Assembly (NCBI GenBank): GCA_038248985.1
Contig: JBBRWV010000022.1
Location: forward strand, 1 to 35,518
Length of the DNA stretch: 35,518 nucleotides
Source of the DNA: JBBRWV01 sp038248985
GTDB taxonomy: Bacteria; Planctomycetota; Phycisphaerae; WQYP01
Reading direction: 5' to 3'
The notes below the pieces were generated by a model. The model did no database searches and had not been told where the DNA came from. It saw nothing but the letters and a program-made list of their open reading frames with translations. Positions 1 through 7,380 of the stretch are shown here, in pieces. The translations under genes were made by a program, and so were the position numbers. Numbering within the stretch: the stretch's first letter is position 1; the number at the start of each line of letters is the position of its first letter.

Positions 1-237
1 CACGGTGAGCACATCACCGGGCGTACCTTTGACCTGGATCTGGCCCAGATCCACGCGGAGCAGCGAATGCCATTCGCCGCTGGTCCAGGGCACGTCCAGG
101 CCGTCGGTGCCGCGGAAAAACACCGGTCCGGCATTACCCGGCGGCGCGCTGATCTCCACGCTCGCCACCATAGAACTGCTCACGAGCGGGCGATACGCCG
201 CCGTCAACACAATGCGAAGCATGACCACATTGTTCAT
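1..237 (-). CDS. Small phage structural protein, partial (runs off window)
   Basis: An open frame starts at ATG 237 and continues without a stop to the window edge, giving at least 79 codons. A GGGGA ribosome binding site lies about 7 bases upstream. The protein begins MNNVVMLRIVLTAAYRPLV and later contains SAPPGNAGPVFFRG, DGLDVPW and SGEWHSLLRVDLGQIQVKG. It is clearly paralogous to the next gene upstream (277-465), sharing the MNNV start, the xISxPP segment and the DGLDVPW motif. Small proteins of this kind occur downstream of head-completion genes in prophages. The exact role is unknown; a tail or decoration component is an inference. Confidence 0.65.
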   Translation of the reverse strand, partial: MNNVVMLRIVLTAAYRPLVSSSMVASVEISAPPGNAGPVFFRGTDGLDVPWTSGEWHSLLRVDLGQIQVKGTPGDVLTV

Positions 238-276
238 TCGTGCTTCCCCGGCCCGTCGTGCGGCCGGGCTCCAACT

Positions 277-465
277 TCACATAAACGCGGACTCAACATA
301 TTCGCCCGGCACCCACGGCACGTCCAGACCGTCATCGCCCCGGAACTGGACCTGCCCGCTGTTGGTCGGCGGGGTCGAGATCGTCACCGAGCCAATCAAC
401 TTGCTGGCAACCAGCGGCGTGTAGACGGTGGTGACGGCGATCTTGCGCATGATGACGTTGTTCAT
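277..465 (-). CDS. Small phage structural protein, paralogue
   Basis: This gene encodes 62 residues, starting at ATG 465 with a GAGGT ribosome binding site about 7 bases upstream. It lies 5 bases after the preceding phage gene (471-899). It contains VTISTPPTNSGQVQFRG and DGLDVPWVPGEY, which align with the neighbouring frame at 1-237. The resemblance ends after PGEY: the partner continues with a VDLGQIQVKG-like tail, while this one stops six residues later. It may be a shortened copy after tandem duplication. Function unknown; probably a minor virion or tail-associated protein. Confidence 0.65.
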   Translation of the reverse strand: MNNVIMRKIAVTTVYTPLVASKLIGSVTISTPPTNSGQVQFRGDDGLDVPWVPGEYVESAFM

Positions 466-470
466 TTTCT

Positions 471-899
471 TTACCTCACCACGCGGAACGTGAAGGTCAG
501 GACGCTGGTGAACACCTGCTTGGTCTGCAGGTGGTCGGGCGAGTAGATCGGGTCGTTCTCGGTCTTAACCCAGATCGCCGATCCGCCGCCAGGCAGATCC
601 AAGCGCCCCAGCCGCAACTGGTCGGCGACCTGCTGAACCTGCCCCATCAAGGCATCCAGCGCGGCGGTGTCTGTGGGATCGACCTTCTGCTGGACGCCCA
701 CGTCCACGCTCACATCATGTTGGTTGGCCCGTCGGCCCAGATTCGTGATCTCGATGCCTTTGGGCACCACCGACACGCGGAGGGCCTTGAGTTCTGTCAG
801 GTCGAACTCAGGGCGGTACGCCCGCACCGCGTCGAGTTTCAGCGGATCGGACTTGAGCGCCGTCACCACGGCGTCGGCAACATCAATGACCAGGGACAT
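471..899 (-). CDS. Probable phage tail-completion / minor tail protein
   Basis: A 142-residue protein starting at ATG 899, with AGGAG 9 bases upstream. The N-terminus (VIDVADAVVTALKSD) looks helical, followed by strand-rich sequence (LRVSVVPKGIEI) and a C-terminal strand (SVLTFTFRVVR). This size, layout and position between connector-like genes and small tail genes fit the tail terminator or head-tail completion class, but no diagnostic motif was recognised. It lies 12 bases after the membrane protein gene and 5 bases before the next gene, so it is part of the phage operon. Role assigned mainly from position. Confidence 0.55.
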   Translation of the reverse strand: MSLVIDVADAVVTALKSDPLKLDAVRAYRPEFDLTELKALRVSVVPKGIEITNLGRRANQHDVSVDVGVQQKVDPTDTAALDALMGQVQQVADQLRLGRLDLPGGGSAIWVKTENDPIYSPDHLQTKQVFTSVLTFTFRVVR

Positions 900-911
900 A
901 GTCGCGATCTC

Positions 912-1160
912 CTACGGGTTGCCGCCTTTGACTTGGTGCTGGCCTTCCAGCGTCGCCAGGCGGCGTTCGATGTTCTGGTACTCCGTCCGCATGCTGCGGG
1001 TCTCGAAGATCATTTCGTCGAGACGCTTTTCCAGGCCGTCGAGCTTCGTAGTCACGACACCCCATTGGACGGTGATGGCGACCAGCGCCGCGACCGAGGT
1101 AAACAGCACCCCGGCCCAGCCGGACCACTCGATGCGCTTCTTGCCGTTGCCGTCCGTCAT
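912..1160 (-). CDS. Small phage membrane protein with coiled coil, holin-like
   Basis: The start is ATG 1160, which overlaps the stop codon of the upstream gene as ATGA and has GGAG about 8 bases upstream. The 82-residue product has a charged N-terminus, one hydrophobic segment (about residues 14-34, containing GVLFTSVAALVAITVQWGV) and then a heptad-like C-terminal helix (LDGLEKRLDEMIFETRSM). One membrane span plus a coiled coil is common in small phage lysis or tail-associated membrane proteins. A holin role is only a suggestion, since no endolysin gene is in view. Confidence 0.55.
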   Translation of the reverse strand: MTDGNGKKRIEWSGWAGVLFTSVAALVAITVQWGVVTTKLDGLEKRLDEMIFETRSMRTEYQNIERRLATLEGQHQVKGGNP

Positions 1161-1543
1161 GGGGTCGTCTCCGTGTCCACCTGTTTCGTGTGAATCCGCA
1201 GCGTCTGTCGGTACGAATCGCTCCAGCGCCAGCACGGTTCATCGCCGGGACCGACCACCTCGTACACGAACACTTGCGTACCTTTCGTCTCCCGAATCCG
1301 ATCTCCGCGGCGCGGAAGTACCGAACTGCCACCGACCAACAGGTCCGTCGCCCGGATCAGGTAGTCCCGCGACTCGATCCGCAGCAGCGCCCCGGCACCG
1401 TCGTCGATCTGGAACACCGTGGTGCCGATCGTTGCCAGCAGTTCCACGGTGTCCGTGCCCCGCTGGTAGACCACGGATTGCGTCATGTGACGGTTCCGCT
1501 GGTCTTCCAGCCAAACCGAGGATCGTTCGAGCAGGTCCGCCAC
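1157..1543 (-). CDS. Phage head-tail connector-type hypothetical protein
   Basis: GTG 1543 is chosen as the start because AAGGAG lies 9 bases upstream. Longer readings upstream only run antisense-like through the DUF2190 gene. The 128-residue product begins ADLLERSSVWLEDQRNRHM and contains RIESRDYLIRATDLL and RRGDRIRE, followed by VYEVVGPGDEPCWRWSD. The final TGA overlaps the next start. Position right after the capsid and DUF2190 genes suggests a head-tail joining or neck protein. No catalytic motif is visible; the role is inferred from gene order. Confidence 0.6.
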   Translation of the reverse strand: MADLLERSSVWLEDQRNRHMTQSVVYQRGTDTVELLATIGTTVFQIDDGAGALLRIESRDYLIRATDLLVGGSSVLPRRGDRIRETKGTQVFVYEVVGPGDEPCWRWSDSYRQTLRIHTKQVDTETTP

Positions 1544-1571
1544 GTTCTCACGCTCCTTGCGGGGGCCGGGG

Positions 1572-1904
1572 TTACTGGAACAGGCGAACGCGCACCGTGG
1601 CGTCGGCGTCAGCCGCCGCCTTGGTGGTCTTGCCCAGCAGCTTGTTGCCCGCCGAAGTGGCGGTCGCCTGTTGCGCACCGGCGCTCCAGTACACGGTGGT
1701 GCCGGCGGCGATGGCGCTGCCGCCCGCAGTGGACTTCGGGAAGTCGAAGATGCCCTCGACCGCCAGTGCGCCGAGCTTGTTGGCGGCGATGTCGATCTTG
1801 GCCACGCCGACCAGGTCGCCCTGGACGACCACGTCGCCAGCGGTGACAGCCGTGCCGGGGGTGTAGTCAACAGAATCGTCGTCTTGGATGTAACGAGCAG
1901 CCAT
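1572..1904 (-). CDS. DUF2190-family phage protein
   Basis: This 110-residue protein starts at ATG 1904 with a strong AAAGGAG site 6 bases upstream. Its sequence matches the pattern of DUF2190, a small beta-rich family found beside capsid genes: GDVVVQGDLVGVAKIDIAAN, LGALAVEGIFDFPKST, GTTVYWSAGA and a C-terminal VRVRLFQ. DUF2190 members are proposed to be capsid-associated or decoration proteins, although some databases carry an old RecA-like label for them. It lies 49 bases after the capsid fragment and 28 bases before the connector-type gene, as expected in a head operon. Confidence 0.75.
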   Translation of the reverse strand: MAARYIQDDDSVDYTPGTAVTAGDVVVQGDLVGVAKIDIAANKLGALAVEGIFDFPKSTAGGSAIAAGTTVYWSAGAQQATATSAGNKLLGKTTKAAADADATVRVRLFQ

Positions 1905-1953
1905 GTTTGGCTCCTTTGTGTTTCAGTTCTTCCGATATTTCCGGGGGCGGGGA

Positions 1954-2304
1954 TTACGCCTCGCCCTTGACCTTCAAAGCGGCGCGGGGGTCTTGCATCG
2001 CCACGCCGAAATCGATGTACCCGCGGAACTTGATGCCCAGCGTGTCGAAGTCCTCGACCGCCTGCTCCACCGTGGGCTGTTCCACGCCGTTGAGGAACGC
2101 GACCTCGACAGCGGCCAGCACGTTCGGGTCGGCCAGCAGATACCAGGCCTTGGTGCTGTTGCCGGTGATGGTCGCGTTGCCCAGGTAGGCCGAGGAGACC
2201 ACCTGGAACTTGCCGACCATCGGGTTGTCCTGCGGCACCAGGGTGGACTTGCTGCCGGTCGTGGCGATGGAGGCGATGAGTTGGCGGCTAATCCGCGTGG
2301 AGGT
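1954..2304 (-). pseudogene. Major capsid protein, C-terminal fragment
   Basis: The frame ending at 1954 encodes STKAWYLLADPN, VEVAFLNGVEQPTVEQ and DTLGIKFRGYIDFGVAMQDP, which are typical of the C-terminus of Mu gpT-like major capsid proteins. Capsid-like sequence can be followed upstream through RISRQLIASIATTGSKST to about 2300, where an in-frame TAA (2305-2307) ends it. Capsids of this class are usually 300-400 residues or more, so about two thirds is missing. The GTG at 2238 could start a 94-residue product, but that would be a fragment without a complete fold. The break is sharp, as in a deletion, a recombination join or a misassembly. Confidence 0.7.
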
Positions 2305-2394
2305 TTAGGCGATGGTCTGCCGGTGCATGAACGCAAAGGCTCGGCAGGGATGACCGTAATTCACGTTCATGGTAATTACATTGAAGGAGACGAA

Positions 2395-2811
2395 ATGAAC
2401 ATCGAAGACCACAGCATCAACATCGGCGGCAGTGTCATCAGCAGCCAGGTTGGCCAGACGATGACCAATTGCACGAACCTGATCCAACAGCAATCGCCGG
2501 GCGCGAAGAAGGATTTGCTGGAGAGTCTGGATCGTGACGTGCGGGCAATTCTGGAGAAACTGACTGCGGACAACAAAGACAGGGCACCCGAGGTGAGCGA
2601 GAACCTGGAGATGGCCGTAAAGCAGGCGACGAGTCCGACGCCCAATCGCAAGTGGTATACCGTATCGGCAGAAGGCCTGCTGGAGGCATCGAAGTGGACG
2701 AAGGAGTTCGCCGGGAACATCGGCGGAACCCTACTGGATCTTGGCAAGAACCTCTTTGGTGGAGATTACAAACTTCCGGTAACTGTTTACCGCCCCGCCG
2801 CAGGATTATGA
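2395..2811 (+). CDS. Small hypothetical protein, beta-rich N-terminus
   Basis: A 138-residue protein. ATG 2395 has a strong AAGGAG (2384-2389) 5 bases upstream. An alternative start at ATG 2350 would add MTVIHVHGNYIEGDE, which continues the G-N/D pattern of the N-terminus. The first 40 residues are rich in Gly, Asn, Ile and Ser (IEDHSINIGGSVISSQVGQ). Next comes a helical part (KKDLLESLDRDVRAILEKL), then a hydrophobic segment (EGLLEASKWTKEFAGNIGG) and LLDLGKNLFGGDYKLP. The Gly/Asn-rich start resembles the short repeats seen in proteins linked to bacterial NACHT or STAND effector systems, but no partner gene lies nearby. It follows the capsid truncation directly, and function is unknown. Confidence 0.6.
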   Translation: MNIEDHSINIGGSVISSQVGQTMTNCTNLIQQQSPGAKKDLLESLDRDVRAILEKLTADNKDRAPEVSENLEMAVKQATSPTPNRKWYTVSAEGLLEASKWTKEFAGNIGGTLLDLGKNLFGGDYKLPVTVYRPAAGL

Positions 2812-2881
2812 AGATGAGGCTGGCAGATTGGTCAACAAGCCGGGCGGTTCGTTGGCCCAGGCGGCCATCAGCAACCGCTTG

Positions 2882-2915
2882 AAGACAATTCTAATGGGAC
2901 ATGGCTCAATTAGCA
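2882..2915 (+). repeat. 34-bp direct repeat, copy 1
   Basis: The sequence from AAGACAATTC to CAATTAGCA is repeated at 3103-3136 with a single mismatch (C/T at position 24). The two copies are 221 bp apart, start to start. The repeat brackets a palindrome-rich insert, as a target duplication or attachment-like site would. Confidence 0.9.
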
Positions 2916-3102
2916 GGCTGCACGAATACGGATAGCCACGGATGACACGGCCCAAGCGAGTATCCCGGCGCGCCGGGAAACACGGATGAAGAACCAGCCG
3001 TGTTGGTACTATCCGTGCCCATCCAGCCCCGATGTAATCGGGACGGGTGCAATCCGTGGCCACAAGCTCCGCGAGCGGAGTCTATGCCGCCCTGAATGCC
3101 CC
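2916..3102. mobile_element. 187-bp palindrome-rich insert between direct repeats
   Basis: The segment carries a 16-bp perfect palindrome at 2963-2978 (TCCCGGCGCGCCGGGA). It also has a hairpin CCCGAT-GTA-ATCGGG at 3028-3042 and a hairpin CTCCGC-GA-GCGGAG at 3067-3080. Imperfect inverted ends are visible: CCACGGATGACAC at 2936-2948 against the reverse complement of 3047-3059, 11 of 13 matching. No coding capacity is evident. The structure resembles a MITE or REP-like unit. Mobility is inferred only from the flanking 34-bp repeats. Confidence 0.4.
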
Positions 3103-3136
3103 AAGACAATTCTAATGGGACATGGTTCAATTAGCA
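3103..3136 (+). repeat. 34-bp direct repeat, copy 2
   Basis: Second copy of the repeat at 2882-2915, 33 of 34 bases identical. The sequence after this copy continues the recombinase-like frame (STTAHLCLEP). This makes the outer flanks of the two copies look like the original uninterrupted locus. Confidence 0.9.
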
Positions 3137-3612
3137 CTACAGCGCATCTTTGTTTAGAACCCAACCGGCCTGTAGCCAAGGCGACGAAGGCTTTTCATCG
3201 AGTCTGGGCCGGATTGTCCACCCGGTCCAAGCTGGGGGAACCGATAAAAGATTTTCCGGCCATCTGGCTTTACATAAGTCGCTATAACATAACAACTTAT
3301 GATTTAATTGATGTGAAACCTAAGGTGCGATGTAGTGCTAATGAACTGGGCAGGCACCGGCTACTATATCTGAATAGGAGTTTTGATTCGGCGGACAGGC
3401 GCAGCGGGGGTGCGTGGCACCGTGGTGGAGTCGTTGAATAGTGTATCTAACACTTTCGACCGTCCGGTGCGTCCAGCTGATGCACAACGCAAATTTGCAC
3501 GGGGGTTAAATCCGGCTCTCGCGGCAATGCGGCAGCAATAAATATCCACTCGCGAGGGGGCACGCTATACTCTGCGGCACAGCCCGTGTCGATCACACTC
3601 ATAGGTGAAAAA
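3137..3612. promoter_or_regulatory. Intergenic region with possible kinase promoter
   Basis: No convincing gene was found here apart from the tail of the recombinase-like frame. Bases 3255-3330 are noticeably AT-rich. A possible -10 box, TATACT at 3566-3571, sits in GCTATACT about 40 bases before the proposed kinase-fragment start. A matching -35 box is not evident. AGGTGA at 3603-3608 would be the ribosome binding site of the ATG at 3613. Confidence 0.3.
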
Positions 3613-3828
3613 ATGGCACGCCACAGACCTAGCAGCAGCAAACGATTGACGCCGACTCGATCGTTGCATGCGCCGCAAAAAGCAAGGCCGACAGTTGCGC
3701 GAATACGCGCTGGCGCAGCTCCGCACAAAGAAGCGTTGATGGGGGACGGCGCTCTTTCGAAGCCTGTGGCGGTGGTGGGGCTGGGGGCTTCGGCGGGCGG
3801 GTTGGAGGCGTGTCGGCGTTTTTTTTAG
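3613..3828 (+). pseudogene. CheB N-terminal fragment of split CheB/CheR kinase
   Basis: ATG 3613 has AGGTGA 4 bases upstream; GTG 3586 and ATG 3739 are alternatives. After a basic, low-complexity leader, the frame encodes VAVVGLGASAGGLEACRRFF. This is the first strand and nucleophile loop of the CheB methylesterase fold, with the catalytic serine in GAS. It ends at TAG 3826-3828, directly after a run of eight T. The next gene continues the same fold in the same frame two codons later (MPADSGMAFVLIQHL). Family members read through here as FF-x-x-MPADSG, so the stop replaces one residue and no frame has shifted. The split could be a nonsense mutation, a base error or translational readthrough. 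Confidence 0.65.
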
Positions 3829-3831
3829 CAG

Positions 3832-6800
3832 ATGCCGGCCGACAGCGGGATGGCGTTTGTGCTTATCCAGCATCTCGATCCCGAGCATAAGAGTGAAATG
3901 GCGGGGCTGTTGGCTCGTCAAACGAGCATGCGGGTGGTGGAGGCGAGTCATGGGCAGGAGATTGAAGCGAACTGCGTGTATGTGATACCGCCGAATCAGG
4001 CGTTGGCGATTCGGAAGGGGCGGTTGCATTTGAGCGTGCCGACGGAGGCGCGGGGACGGCGGCTGTTGATCGATTTTTTTTTCCGGTCGCTGGCGGCGGA
4101 GTATGTGGAGTGCAGCATCGGGATTGTTTTTTCGGGCACGGGGAGTGACGGCACGCTGGGGTTGCGGGAGATTCAGGGTGTGGGCTGGCTGACGATTGCG
4201 CAGAATCCCAAATCGGCGGAGTTTGACGGGATGCCGCAGAGTGCCATTGGGAGCGGCGCTGTGGATTGCGTGCTGGACATCGAGCAGATGCCGGAGGTTT
4301 TGGGGCGATATGCGGAGCATCCGTATGTGCGTGCGGCGGCGGATCCCGAAGAACCGCACCGTGAAAGCGGGAATGAGTTTTCCGCGATCATCGAGCTAAT
4401 TGCCGCTCAAACGAAGTTCAATTTTGCCAGCTACAAGCGTGGCACGCTGGGCCGGCGCATTGAGCGGCGCATGAGTCTCCGACACCTCACCAAGGTGCAG
4501 CGATACGTGCAGGTGCTGCGACATGATCCGAAGGAAGTCCGTGCGTTGGTGAAGGACCTGCTTATTTGCGTGACGCAGTTTTTTCGCGACCCGGAGGCGT
4601 GGAAAGTGCTGCAGGAGCTGGTTATTCGTCCGCTGGTGCAGCGGAAGGGGAACAACGAAACCATTCGCGTGTGGGTGCCGGGGTGCGCGACGGGCGAAGA
4701 GGCGTACACGCTGGGGATGATTTTGCTGGACGAGTTGGCGGCGGCGAACAAAACGTGTCGCATTCAGATGTTCGCGTCGGATGTGAATTGCGAGGCTTTC
4801 GCGATGGCCCGTCTGGGCATTTATCCGGAGAGCCTGGTCGCCACAATTTCGCCGCAACGCTTGCGGCGTTATTTTGTGCCGGATGGGGAGCGATACCGGG
4901 TGCGGCCGGAGTTGCGTGACGCACTGGTGTTTGCCGAACAGAACTTGCTGGAGGACCCGCCATTTTCGCGGCTGGATTTGATCAGTTGTCGCAACCTGCT
5001 GATTTATCTGGAGCCGCAGGCGCAGCGGCGAGTGTTGTCGCTGTTTCGATATGCCTTGCGCGGCGACGGACACATTTTTTTGGGGAATGCGGAAACGGTG
5101 AGCGAGCCGAGCGGCATGTTCACGGAAGTTTCGCGGAAGTGGCGTATTTATCGTCGGAGCGGTCCGAGCCGACCTGAGCCACAGGAGTTGCCGCTGGTTC
5201 ATGGTCAGAGCCATGTGCCGCGGATTGCGGCGGAGGCGACGGCGACGCCGGCGGCGCGTTTTAATGAAATGGCGCAGCAACTGGTGTTGGATCGCTGTGC
5301 GCCGGCGTGCGTGGTCATCAACCGCAAGTTGGAGATCCTTTTTACGTGCGGGCCGATAAACGATTACCTGCGTCAACCGCACGGGCGCATGCGGACGAAT
5401 CTACTTCCGTGGGTCGCGGACAGTTTGCGTCCGCGGCTGCGGGCGGCGCTTAAGAGCGCGCTCGGCGAGGGGGCGGGGCGGTCGGTGACGGAGGTGCGGC
5501 CGGTTCGGGTAAAGAGTGCGGAAGCGGTCAGCATTTTGGTGGAGCCGCTCAAAACGCCGCAGCTGGCGGAGGGTCTGCTATTGGTGACATTTCGTGCGGC
5601 GGGGCCGGCGGCGCGTTCGACCAAGGACGGGGCGGAGGCGGGCGAGGTGGAAGATGAATCGCTGGTGCAGCAGTTGGAAGATGAGCTGAAGACGACGCGG
5701 GAGGATCTGCAGAGCTCGATCGATCAGTTGGAGACGGCCAACGAGGAGTTGAACGCGAGCAACGAGGAGGCGACTTCGGTCAATGAAGAGTTGCAGTCCG
5801 CCAATGAGGAGTTGGAGACTTCAAAGGAAGAATTGCAGTCGCTCAACGAGGAGCTTTCGACGGTCAACAGCCAGTTGCAGGTGAAAGTGGAGGAGTTGGA
5901 AGAGAAGAGCAATGATCTGAACAATCTGTTGAGCAGCACGGAAATTGCGACGCTTTTTCTGGATCACCAGTTCAATGTGAAATGGTTTACGCCGCCGACC
6001 ACGCGGCTGCTGCGGTTGTTGCCGACGGATATTGGGCGGCCGATCAGCGATTTTTCGCAGAAGTATACGGGGGGCGATCTGCTGCAGGATGGGCAGGAGG
6101 TGTTGCGGAAGCTGACGCCGCTGGAGAAGGAGATTCGGGGGCACGACGGTCGCTGGTACCTGCGGCGCGTGCTGCCGTACCGGGCGACGGAGAAACGCAT
6201 TGAGGGGGTGGTGGTGACGTTTGTGGATATTCACCGGACCAAGACGGCGGAGGAGGGGGTGCGGTGGTTGGCGACGGTGCTGAAGGATTCCAACGACGCG
6301 GTCACGCTCAAGGACTTCCAGCGGCGGATTCTGGCGTGGAATTCCGGGGCGCAAAAGATGTACGGGTACACGGAGAAGGACGCTCTTGCGATGCAGGCGA
6401 CGCGGTTCATCCCCCGGGCCAAGCGGGCGGAAATGGAGGCGCTTATCGAGCGGCTCAAAGGGGGGGAGAACATCACCACGCCGCTGGAGACACAGCGCAT
6501 CAGACGCGACGGGCGAGTGATGGACGTGTTGCTGACGGCGACGGCCCTGCTGGATGAGACGGGGAAGCCGATCGGCATCGCCACGACCGAGCGGGATATC
6601 ACGCAGCACAAGAAGGACGAGACAGATCTGCGGCTGCTGAACCAGACGCTGGAGAAGCGGGTGCGCGAGCGGACCCGCCTGGCGGAGCATCAGGCCCGGC
6701 GGCTGCGGGAGCTGGCGGCGCAGTTGCTCGCGACCGAGGAACAGGAGCGGCGCAAGCTGGCGGTGGACCTGCACGATACGCTGGCCCAACTGCTGCACGT

Positions 6801-7380
6801 CGCGAAAATGAAGCTGTCGGACCTACGGCCGCGCGGCGGGGAGACGCAGAACAGATTGCTGCAGCAGGTGCGGAAGCTGCTGGATGATGCCAATCAAGCG
6901 GTGCGCTCCATGAGTTATCAGCTCAGCCCGCCGATCCTGTACGAGCTGGGGTTGGCGCCGGCGTTGCAATGGCTGGGGGAGGAAATGAAACATCTGTATA
7001 ACCTGGAGGTGACGGTCAAGGATGACAGCTGCGCGCCGGACCTGTATGAATCGACGCGGACAATTCTGTTTCGCGCGATTCGCGAGTTGTTGATCAATGT
7101 CGCCAAGCATTCCGGCGCCCGGAGCGCCGTGGTGTGGATTCGACGCCATGACCACACTATTTCGGTGGTCATCGAGGACCAGGGCGTGGGCTTTGATCCC
7201 AAGGCGGTTCTCGACTCGCGCAGGAATCGGGGGCTGGGTCTGTTCAGCATTCGTGAGCGCCTGGATTATCTGGGCGGGAAAATGGAAATTCATTCCGTGC
7301 CCAAGAAGAAGACTACAATTGTTTTGACCTTGCCGCTGGCAGCGGTCCACACTCCCGACTCCGGAGGAGCATCACCATGA
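3832..7380 (+). CDS. CheB/CheR-PAS hybrid sensor histidine kinase (5' truncated)
   Basis: A 1182-residue multidomain signalling protein. Residues 1-165 are the rest of a CheB methylesterase domain, with the active-site His14 (QHL) and Asp106 (SGTGSDG). Its catalytic Ser lies upstream of the TAG at 3826. Residues 181-445 are a CheR methyltransferase with the SAM loop VPGCATGEEAYT (282-293). Residues 610-695 form a long coiled coil (NEELQSANEELETSKEELQ), followed by two PAS domains (about 700-800 and 812-925). The C-terminus is a NarL-type kinase: His981 in DLHDTLAQ, Asn1089 in ELLINVAKH, and the G boxes EDQGVGFD and GLGLFSIRERL. No membrane span is seen, so it should act in the cytoplasm. Its TGA overlaps the response regulator start as ATGA, so the two form one operon and presumably one phosphorelay. 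Confidence 0.9.
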   Translation: MPADSGMAFVLIQHLDPEHKSEMAGLLARQTSMRVVEASHGQEIEANCVYVIPPNQALAIRKGRLHLSVPTEARGRRLLIDFFFRSLAAEYVECSIGIVFSGTGSDGTLGLREIQGVGWLTIAQNPKSAEFDGMPQSAIGSGAVDCVLDIEQMPEVLGRYAEHPYVRAAADPEEPHRESGNEFSAIIELIAAQTKFNFASYKRGTLGRRIERRMSLRHLTKVQRYVQVLRHDPKEVRALVKDLLICVTQFFRDPEAWKVLQELVIRPLVQRKGNNETIRVWVPGCATGEEAYTLGMILLDELAAANKTCRIQMFASDVNCEAFAMARLGIYPESLVATISPQRLRRYFVPDGERYRVRPELRDALVFAEQNLLEDPPFSRLDLISCRNLLIYLEPQAQRRVLSLFRYALRGDGHIFLGNAETVSEPSGMFTEVSRKWRIYRRSGPSRPEPQELPLVHGQSHVPRIAAEATATPAARFNEMAQQLVLDRCAPACVVINRKLEILFTCGPINDYLRQPHGRMRTNLLPWVADSLRPRLRAALKSALGEGAGRSVTEVRPVRVKSAEAVSILVEPLKTPQLAEGLLLVTFRAAGPAARSTKDGAEAGEVEDESLVQQLEDELKTTREDLQSSIDQLETANEELNASNEEATSVNEELQSANEELETSKEELQSLNEELSTVNSQLQVKVEELEEKSNDLNNLLSSTEIATLFLDHQFNVKWFTPPTTRLLRLLPTDIGRPISDFSQKYTGGDLLQDGQEVLRKLTPLEKEIRGHDGRWYLRRVLPYRATEKRIEGVVVTFVDIHRTKTAEEGVRWLATVLKDSNDAVTLKDFQRRILAWNSGAQKMYGYTEKDALAMQATRFIPRAKRAEMEALIERLKGGENITTPLETQRIRRDGRVMDVLLTATALLDETGKPIGIATTERDITQHKKDETDLRLLNQTLEKRVRERTRLAEHQARRLRELAAQLLATEEQERRKLAVDLHDTLAQLLHVAKMKLSDLRPRGGETQNRLLQQVRKLLDDANQAVRSMSYQLSPPILYELGLAPALQWLGEEMKHLYNLEVTVKDDSCAPDLYESTRTILFRAIRELLINVAKHSGARSAVVWIRRHDHTISVVIEDQGVGFDPKAVLDSRRNRGLGLFSIRERLDYLGGKMEIHSVPKKKTTIVLTLPLAAVHTPDSGGASP

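Larger units (their letters stand above)
1..2304 (-). mobile_element. Prophage remnant, head and head-tail module
   Basis: Seven tightly packed minus-strand reading frames run from a capsid fragment (about 2304) down to the window edge. The order is capsid C-terminus, DUF2190 protein, a probable connector, a small membrane protein, a probable tail-completion protein and two small paralogous proteins. This order is typical of the structural module of a tailed phage or gene-transfer agent. Gaps are short, two genes overlap as ATGA, and most starts have a good ribosome binding site. The capsid gene lacks its 5' part: phage-like coding stops at a TAA at 2305-2307 and the sequence upstream is unlike a capsid gene. 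The region is therefore a truncated prophage or an assembly join. No integrase, terminase or portal gene is visible inside it. Confidence 0.75.
2840..3230 (+). pseudogene. Possible tyrosine recombinase C-terminal remnant, interrupted
   Basis: Two frames contain LKTILMGHGSIS (about 2879-2914) and PKTILMGHGSISTTAH (from about 3100). This resembles the LGHxSIxTT segment that precedes the catalytic tyrosine in phage-type integrases. If the 221-bp period between the two copies is removed, the upstream frame (LAQAAISNRLKT) joins the downstream frame (STTAHLCLEPNRPV) without a shift. That suggests one ancestral reading frame interrupted by an insertion. No catalytic Arg or His boxes and no start were found, so this would be a decayed remnant. 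The match is short and could be chance. Confidence 0.3.

Noticed and set aside
1903..2394. Plus-strand frame leading into the small gene at 2395.
   Set aside because: Up to about 2300 it is antisense to the capsid and DUF2190 genes; the ribosome site before 2395 marks the real start.
3826..3828. TAG as pyrrolysine or reassigned sense codon, suggested by the nearby corrinoid methyltransferases.
   Set aside because: TAG ends several other genes here at family-typical positions (16479, 19226, 33711). The methyltransferases are URO-D-type, not the MttB/MtmB/MtbB type that carries pyrrolysine.
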